From contig DGEI01000027.1 in NCBI GenBank assembly GCA_002385885.1, positions 83,941-130,240 of the forward strand: DNA of 46,300 bases, written 5' to 3'. Source of the stretch: Firmicutes bacterium UBA3930 (GTDB taxonomy: Bacteria; Bacillota; Clostridia; Caldicoprobacterales; Caldicoprobacteraceae). Of this stretch, positions 42,816 to 46,300 are shown in pieces. Numbering within the stretch: position 1 is the first letter of the stretch; each line of letters opens with the position of its first letter. The translations under genes and the position numbers were made by a program. The notes beneath the pieces were generated by a model that was not told the origin of the DNA, did not search any database, and saw only the letters and a program-made list of their open reading frames with translations.

Positions 42816-43043
42816 TTATATTACGAATTCACGTATTTCATCAAGCAGGTCATCACAATCATCGGCATATACTTCAACTGTGATGGGCTTGCTTAAATCC
42901 AGACTGAATATACCCAAAATCGATTTAGCATCTACTATATGGCGACCGGAACGAAGGTCTATCTCATAAGGATATTTGCTGACTATGTTTACAAACTTCT
43001 TAACATTTTCGGCCAGTGAAAGCTTAATGGTTACAGTTTTCAC
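42816..43043 (-). CDS. HPr-like protein lacking the phosphorylatable histidine (Crh-like)
   Basis: The 75-residue HPr fold aligns to B. subtilis HPr at a constant offset of 5 through SKY (22-24) and KSILG, so Ser41 occupies the place of regulatory Ser46. The His15 site (GIHARPA in HPr) is replaced by LSLAENVKKF with no histidine, so it cannot carry phosphate from PTS enzyme I. Retention of Ser46 with loss of His15 is the hallmark of Crh, a cofactor of catabolite repressor CcpA. I choose GTG 43043, 9 nt from AAGGGGG; ATG 43052 touches that site. Crh function is inferred; many clostridial HPr-like proteins are unstudied. Confidence 0.82.
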   Translation of the reverse strand: MKTVTIKLSLAENVKKFVNIVSKYPYEIDLRSGRHIVDAKSILGIFSLDLSKPITVEVYADDCDDLLDEIREFVI

Positions 43044-43274
43044 AGAACACATCCCCCTTCATTATATTTTATTTCAGTATATAACATTTTTTTTGTTTAA
43101 GCAATACTTTTCATAAACTTTACGGTTATTCGTGTATATTGTCATTTTCAGACGATATTTTTTGTGCATGCTGCTGATTGGTTATTGTTTTGCATATTAT
43201 AATCAAAAACAATTTTGTCAATAATATATGAATATGAAGATGTTTTGGCAGTTATGCCAGGAAGGAGAGCCGCT

Positions 43275-44273
43275 TTGAAAATCGGTATTCCAAAAGCACT
43301 GCTCTATTATACCTACTATCCGTTGTGGAAGAATTTTTTTGAAATGCTGGGATACAAGACGGTTGTGTCCAATAATACTTCAAAGCTTATTCTGGACAAC
43401 GGGGTAATGAACTGCGTGGATGATGCCTGCCTGCCCGTTAAACTGTTCCACGGCCATGTCATAGATCTTTTGGGAAGAGCGGATGTTATATTTATTCCCA
43501 GGCTGATAAGCATAAATCCCGGTGAATTTATATGCCCCAAATTTATAGGTTTGCCCGAAATGATAAAAAGTTCAATAAAAGAGTTACCGGAAGTGGTTGT
43601 GGCAGATTGCAATGCCCACCGGAATATAAGAAATGCATATATGGCTTATATCAATACCGGCAAAAAATTAACCGGAAGTTCATCCTTAGCTCTCAAGGCT
43701 TTCAGGCTGGCCAGCTCCAGGCAGCAGGCATACAACAGGATTCTGAAATTAGGAGGAACGCCGCTGGATATACTTGAAATGAACCGGGTTCAGGATATCA
43801 GAAATGATAAAGGGGTTATCGGGCTGATAGGGCATCCTTATTTGCTCTATGATCAGTACGTCAGCATGAATATTGTTGCCAAGCTCAGAGATATGGGCTA
43901 CCGGGTGGTGGTACCCGAAAATATAGAGGACGTAAAAATAGAGGAGATCTGCAATAGGCTGCCCAAGAAACTGTTCTGGAGTTATGGAAAGAAACTTTTG
44001 GGAAGCGGCATTGCCATGCTTGAAAATAACAATGTAGACGGTATTGTACTGCTGTCAAGTTTTGCCTGCGGCATTGATTCTTTTATACTGGAACTGCTTC
44101 ACAGGTATAACCGGAGGCAATACGGAATTCCATACACCCTAATAACTGTTGATGAACACACGGGGCATGCCGGTTTTAACACACGTCTTGAAGCATTTAT
44201 TGACATGATAGAATGGAGGAGGGCGCATGAAGGTAACCTTTCCTCATATGGGGCAAGTGTATCTGGCCGTTAA
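43275..44273 (+). CDS. COG3580/DUF2229-like protein related to 2-hydroxyacyl-CoA dehydratase subunits
   Basis: The 332-residue protein starts KIGIPKALLYYTYYPLWKNF, typical of the DUF2229/COG3580 group often annotated as CoA-activase-related. Conserved cysteines are Cys47 and Cys52 (MNCVDDACLPVK), Cys87 (GEFICPKFIGLP), and one in SSFACGIDSF. These are candidate Fe-S ligands by analogy with HgdB/HgdC. The TTG start at 43275 is directly behind GAAGGAGAG; the longer frame from 43215 is unlikely. It overlaps the next gene by 47 bp. Substrate unknown; fused forms of this family with the activase exist in other anaerobes. Confidence 0.85.
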   Translation: MKIGIPKALLYYTYYPLWKNFFEMLGYKTVVSNNTSKLILDNGVMNCVDDACLPVKLFHGHVIDLLGRADVIFIPRLISINPGEFICPKFIGLPEMIKSSIKELPEVVVADCNAHRNIRNAYMAYINTGKKLTGSSSLALKAFRLASSRQQAYNRILKLGGTPLDILEMNRVQDIRNDKGVIGLIGHPYLLYDQYVSMNIVAKLRDMGYRVVVPENIEDVKIEEICNRLPKKLFWSYGKKLLGSGIAMLENNNVDGIVLLSSFACGIDSFILELLHRYNRRQYGIPYTLITVDEHTGHAGFNTRLEAFIDMIEWRRAHEGNLSSYGASVSGR

Positions 44274-45339
44274 GGGCCTTTTTGACGATCTTGGAGTGGA
44301 TGTGGTAATTCCCCCGCCTATATCAAAAAAAACACTGGAGATAGGGACAAGGCTATCTCCTGAGATGGCATGTCTGCCTTTAAAAATAAACATAGGGAAT
44401 TATATAGAAAGTATAGAAAAAGGCGCTGATACCATAGTACTTTCAGGGAGCTGCGGGCCATGCAGGTTCGGATATTATGGAGTGGTACAGAAAGAGATAC
44501 TCAGTGATTTGGGCTATGATATTGACATAATCATATTTGATCCACCTGATACCGGTTACAGGGATTTTTTGCAGCGTATAAAAAAGGTTGCCGGCAGCAG
44601 CTCATGGATGGATATAATCCGGGCATTCAGAAAAGCATCTGTTATTGTGAAAGAGGCTGATGAGCTTCTGGAGATTGCATTAAAGAAGCGTGCGAGGGAA
44701 GCAAACAGAGGAGAAACCGACAGATATCTGTACAGCTTTGAGAGGGAAGCGATAAAACAATACGGTACATATGAAATACTCGAAATTGTAAAAATGTATA
44801 AAGGTATAATTGGAGATATAAAAGAAAAGGCCGGTGTATTTCCTCTGAAGGTGGGTTTGGTGGGAGAGATTTATACTCTTGTCGAACCCTACGTAAATCT
44901 GAATGTTGAAAAAAAACTGGGACAGCTTGGAGTTGAAGTACACAGAAGCCTTACACTGAATGAATGGGTAAAAATACATCTGTCTCTTGATGTGGTGCAC
45001 AGACTGCAGCATAAGAATATATTAAGAAAGGCCGATCCATATTTAGGATTATGTGTTGGGGGACATGCCTGGCAAACCATCGCCAATTCAGTATTTTTTT
45101 CTGAAAACAACATGGATGGGATTATCCAGATTATGCCCTTTGGATGTATGCCTGAGATTGTGGCAGAAAGTATACTTCCAAAGGTATATGAAGATTATGG
45201 TGTGCCTATCATGACGTTAGCGGTAGACGAGATGACCGGGGAGGCAGGATATTCTACACGGCTTGAAGCCTTTATAGATTTGATGGAACAAAGGAGGAGT
45301 CGGACAAGTGGGAAAAAGGGAAGTTTTTCTGGGTGTTGA
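44227..45339 (+). CDS. COG3581-like protein related to 2-hydroxyacyl-CoA dehydratase D component
   Basis: The 370-residue protein carries Cys49 (SPEMACLPLK), a close pair Cys76/Cys79 (SGSCGPCRFGYYG) and later cysteines in GLCVGGHAWQ and MPFGCMPEI. Both ends resemble its neighbour's C-terminal EHTGHAGFNTRLEAFIDM (here EMTGEAGYSTRLEAFIDL), so the two are paralogous halves of one architecture. It should bind an Fe-S cluster. ATG 44227 is preceded by GGAGGAGG inside the upstream gene, and it overlaps the activase gene by 32 bp, indicating translational coupling. No known substrate-binding motif for a specific acyl-CoA is visible. Confidence 0.85.
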   Translation: MKVTFPHMGQVYLAVKGLFDDLGVDVVIPPPISKKTLEIGTRLSPEMACLPLKINIGNYIESIEKGADTIVLSGSCGPCRFGYYGVVQKEILSDLGYDIDIIIFDPPDTGYRDFLQRIKKVAGSSSWMDIIRAFRKASVIVKEADELLEIALKKRAREANRGETDRYLYSFEREAIKQYGTYEILEIVKMYKGIIGDIKEKAGVFPLKVGLVGEIYTLVEPYVNLNVEKKLGQLGVEVHRSLTLNEWVKIHLSLDVVHRLQHKNILRKADPYLGLCVGGHAWQTIANSVFFSENNMDGIIQIMPFGCMPEIVAESILPKVYEDYGVPIMTLAVDEMTGEAGYSTRLEAFIDLMEQRRSRTSGKKGSFSGC

Positions 45340-46300
45340 TGTAGGCTCGGTTAGTATAAATGTGGTTGCTGTAAATGATAAAAATGATGTAATTGAGAAG
45401 ATATATATGCGGACGGAAGGCAAGCCTATTCAGATCCTTAAGGAAGCCATGGGCCGCATGTCATCACTGCTGCCCGCTGATGTTAAAATAAATGGTGTCG
45501 GGACAACAGGCAGCGGCCGGCATCTGGCAGCTGCCGTTCTTGGAGCCGACGTTGTAAAAAATGAGATTACCGCTCATGGGATAGCTGTACTGACTTTTGA
45601 ACCGGATGTCAGAACCATAATTGAAGTTGGAGGGCAGGATTCAAAAATAATTATATTAAGGGATGGGGTTGTCTCAGACTTTGCCATGAACACGGTTTGC
45701 GCAGCCGGTACGGGTTCTTTTCTTGATCGGCAGGCAGCACGTCTGAATATACCCATAGAACAATTCGGGGAACTGGCGCTTAAATCCAGGTCACCTGTGA
45801 GGATAGCCGGGCGGTGTGCCGTATTTGCAGAATCGGATATGATTCATAAACAACAAATGGGATGCAGCTGTGAGGATATAGTGAGAGGACTATGTGAGGC
45901 TCTTGTCAGGAATTATCTGAATAATATAGGGAAAGGAAAAGAGATACTGCCAAAGGTGGTCTTTCAGGGAGGCGTTGCGGCCAATGTGGGAATACGTAAA
46001 GCTTTTGAGGAAGCATTGGGGTTTCCGGTTACGGTTCCGGAACACTATGATGTAATGGGGGCGATTGGGGCGGCCATACTCTCCAAAAAATTTATAGGCA
46101 ATAACAGGAGCAGATTTAAGGGCTTTGACATGGTATTAAAACAGGAATTTCAATCCAGAAGTTTTGAATGCGGCGGCTGTCCGAATATTTGTGAGATAAT
46201 CCAATTGAATATGGACGGGGGCACGGTAGCGTTATGGGGCGGAAGATGCGGCAGATGGGCCAAAGCACAGGAATATGCAGGAGAAAAAAAGATGGCTTAA
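45308..46300 (+). CDS. ATP-dependent activase, BadF/BadG/HgdC family (COG1924), with extra C-terminal cysteines
   Basis: The 330-residue ASKHA-fold ATPase has the phosphate loop VDVGSVSIN, GTTGSGR and GGQDSK segments. Cys131 (TVCAAGTGSF) and Cys170 (GRCAVFAESD) are 39 residues apart, exactly as the two ligands of the [4Fe-4S] cluster bridging the HgdC dimer. Such activases use ATP to drive a low-potential electron into a partner dehydratase or reductase. About 60 residues beyond the usual length carry FECGGCPNICEI and GGRCGRWA, a cysteine set absent in classical HgdC. GTG 45308 follows AGGAGG. The stop TAA is the last codon of the window. Confidence 0.92.
   Translation: MGKREVFLGVDVGSVSINVVAVNDKNDVIEKIYMRTEGKPIQILKEAMGRMSSLLPADVKINGVGTTGSGRHLAAAVLGADVVKNEITAHGIAVLTFEPDVRTIIEVGGQDSKIIILRDGVVSDFAMNTVCAAGTGSFLDRQAARLNIPIEQFGELALKSRSPVRIAGRCAVFAESDMIHKQQMGCSCEDIVRGLCEALVRNYLNNIGKGKEILPKVVFQGGVAANVGIRKAFEEALGFPVTVPEHYDVMGAIGAAILSKKFIGNNRSRFKGFDMVLKQEFQSRSFECGGCPNICEIIQLNMDGGTVALWGGRCGRWAKAQEYAGEKKMA

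Noticed and set aside
43215..43274. N-terminal extension of the COG3580 gene from TTG 43215
   Set aside because: The extension contains the GAAGGAGAG ribosome site, and family proteins begin at KIGIPKALLYY.
1..46300. CRISPR arrays, tRNA or rRNA genes, insertion sequences, phage genes
   Set aside because: I looked for regularly spaced repeats, cloverleaf-like genes, transposase or integrase motifs and terminal inverted repeats and found none that stand up; the only dispersed repeat is the 47-bp element.

Overview
The window looks like chromosomal DNA from an anaerobic, endospore-forming Clostridia (Bacillota). The grounds are: strong GGAGG-type ribosome binding sites with frequent TTG and GTG starts; sigma-A promoters; three tRNA-sensing T-box leaders (valS, thrS, pheS); a YtxC-type sporulation gene next to thrS; DUF4364, YqzL and ZapA family proteins; and an oxygen-sensitive 2-hydroxyacyl-CoA dehydratase/activase family cluster. 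Nothing in the sequence fixes the species. I see no rRNA, tRNA, CRISPR array, prophage or insertion sequence.

Layout. 1-2050: 3' end of a phosphatidyltransferase gene (pgsA) and a convergent MelA-type alpha-galactosidase. 2051-6544: T-box, a small membrane protein, valS and folC. 6545-8064: a short unknown gene and a beta-propeller protein behind an unusual nested inverted repeat. 8316-12960: ytxC, T-box-thrS, then infC-rpmI-rplT behind an L20-type leader; infC begins at a non-canonical ATT. 13050-19774: KtrB/KtrA potassium uptake, a TrmH-family RNA methyltransferase, a 30-codon YqzL-like gene in the pheS leader, T-box, pheS and pheT. 19850-25332: zapA, mutS2, DUF523, xylB and a small membrane protein. 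25389-27506: a chemoreceptor on the minus strand. 27926-31367: response regulator, sensor kinase and HtrA protease, resembling a secretion-stress (CssRS-HtrA) module. 31463-33785: a zinc-ribbon membrane-anchored protein and a two-helix membrane protein. 33965-38038: cysteine desulfurase, thiI and an ABC-class ATPase. 38380-41082: copper P-type ATPase and CopZ-like chaperone. 41233-43043: a DnaJ-like protein without zinc finger, a DUF4364 regulator and an HPr homologue lacking the phosphorylatable histidine. 43275-46300: a three-gene, overlapping COG3580-COG3581-COG1924 cluster.

How the genes work together. Much of the left and centre is translation: aminoacyl-tRNA synthetases under T-box attenuation, IF3/L35/L20, and tRNA or rRNA modification. 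The desulfurase-ThiI pair should make 4-thiouridine in tRNA and/or the thiamine thiazole. The copper pair is an export module. The right-edge cluster is the least understood part. Its activase has the two Fe-S ligand cysteines of HgdC-type ATP-driven electron donors at the family spacing, plus an extra C-terminal cysteine motif, and it is translationally coupled to two dehydratase-like cysteine proteins of unknown substrate.

Other points outside standard annotation are a dispersed 47-bp intergenic repeat (two copies plus a fragment), a ribosome binding site buried in nested inverted repeats at 6919-6994, and several starts that differ from the longest reading frame.
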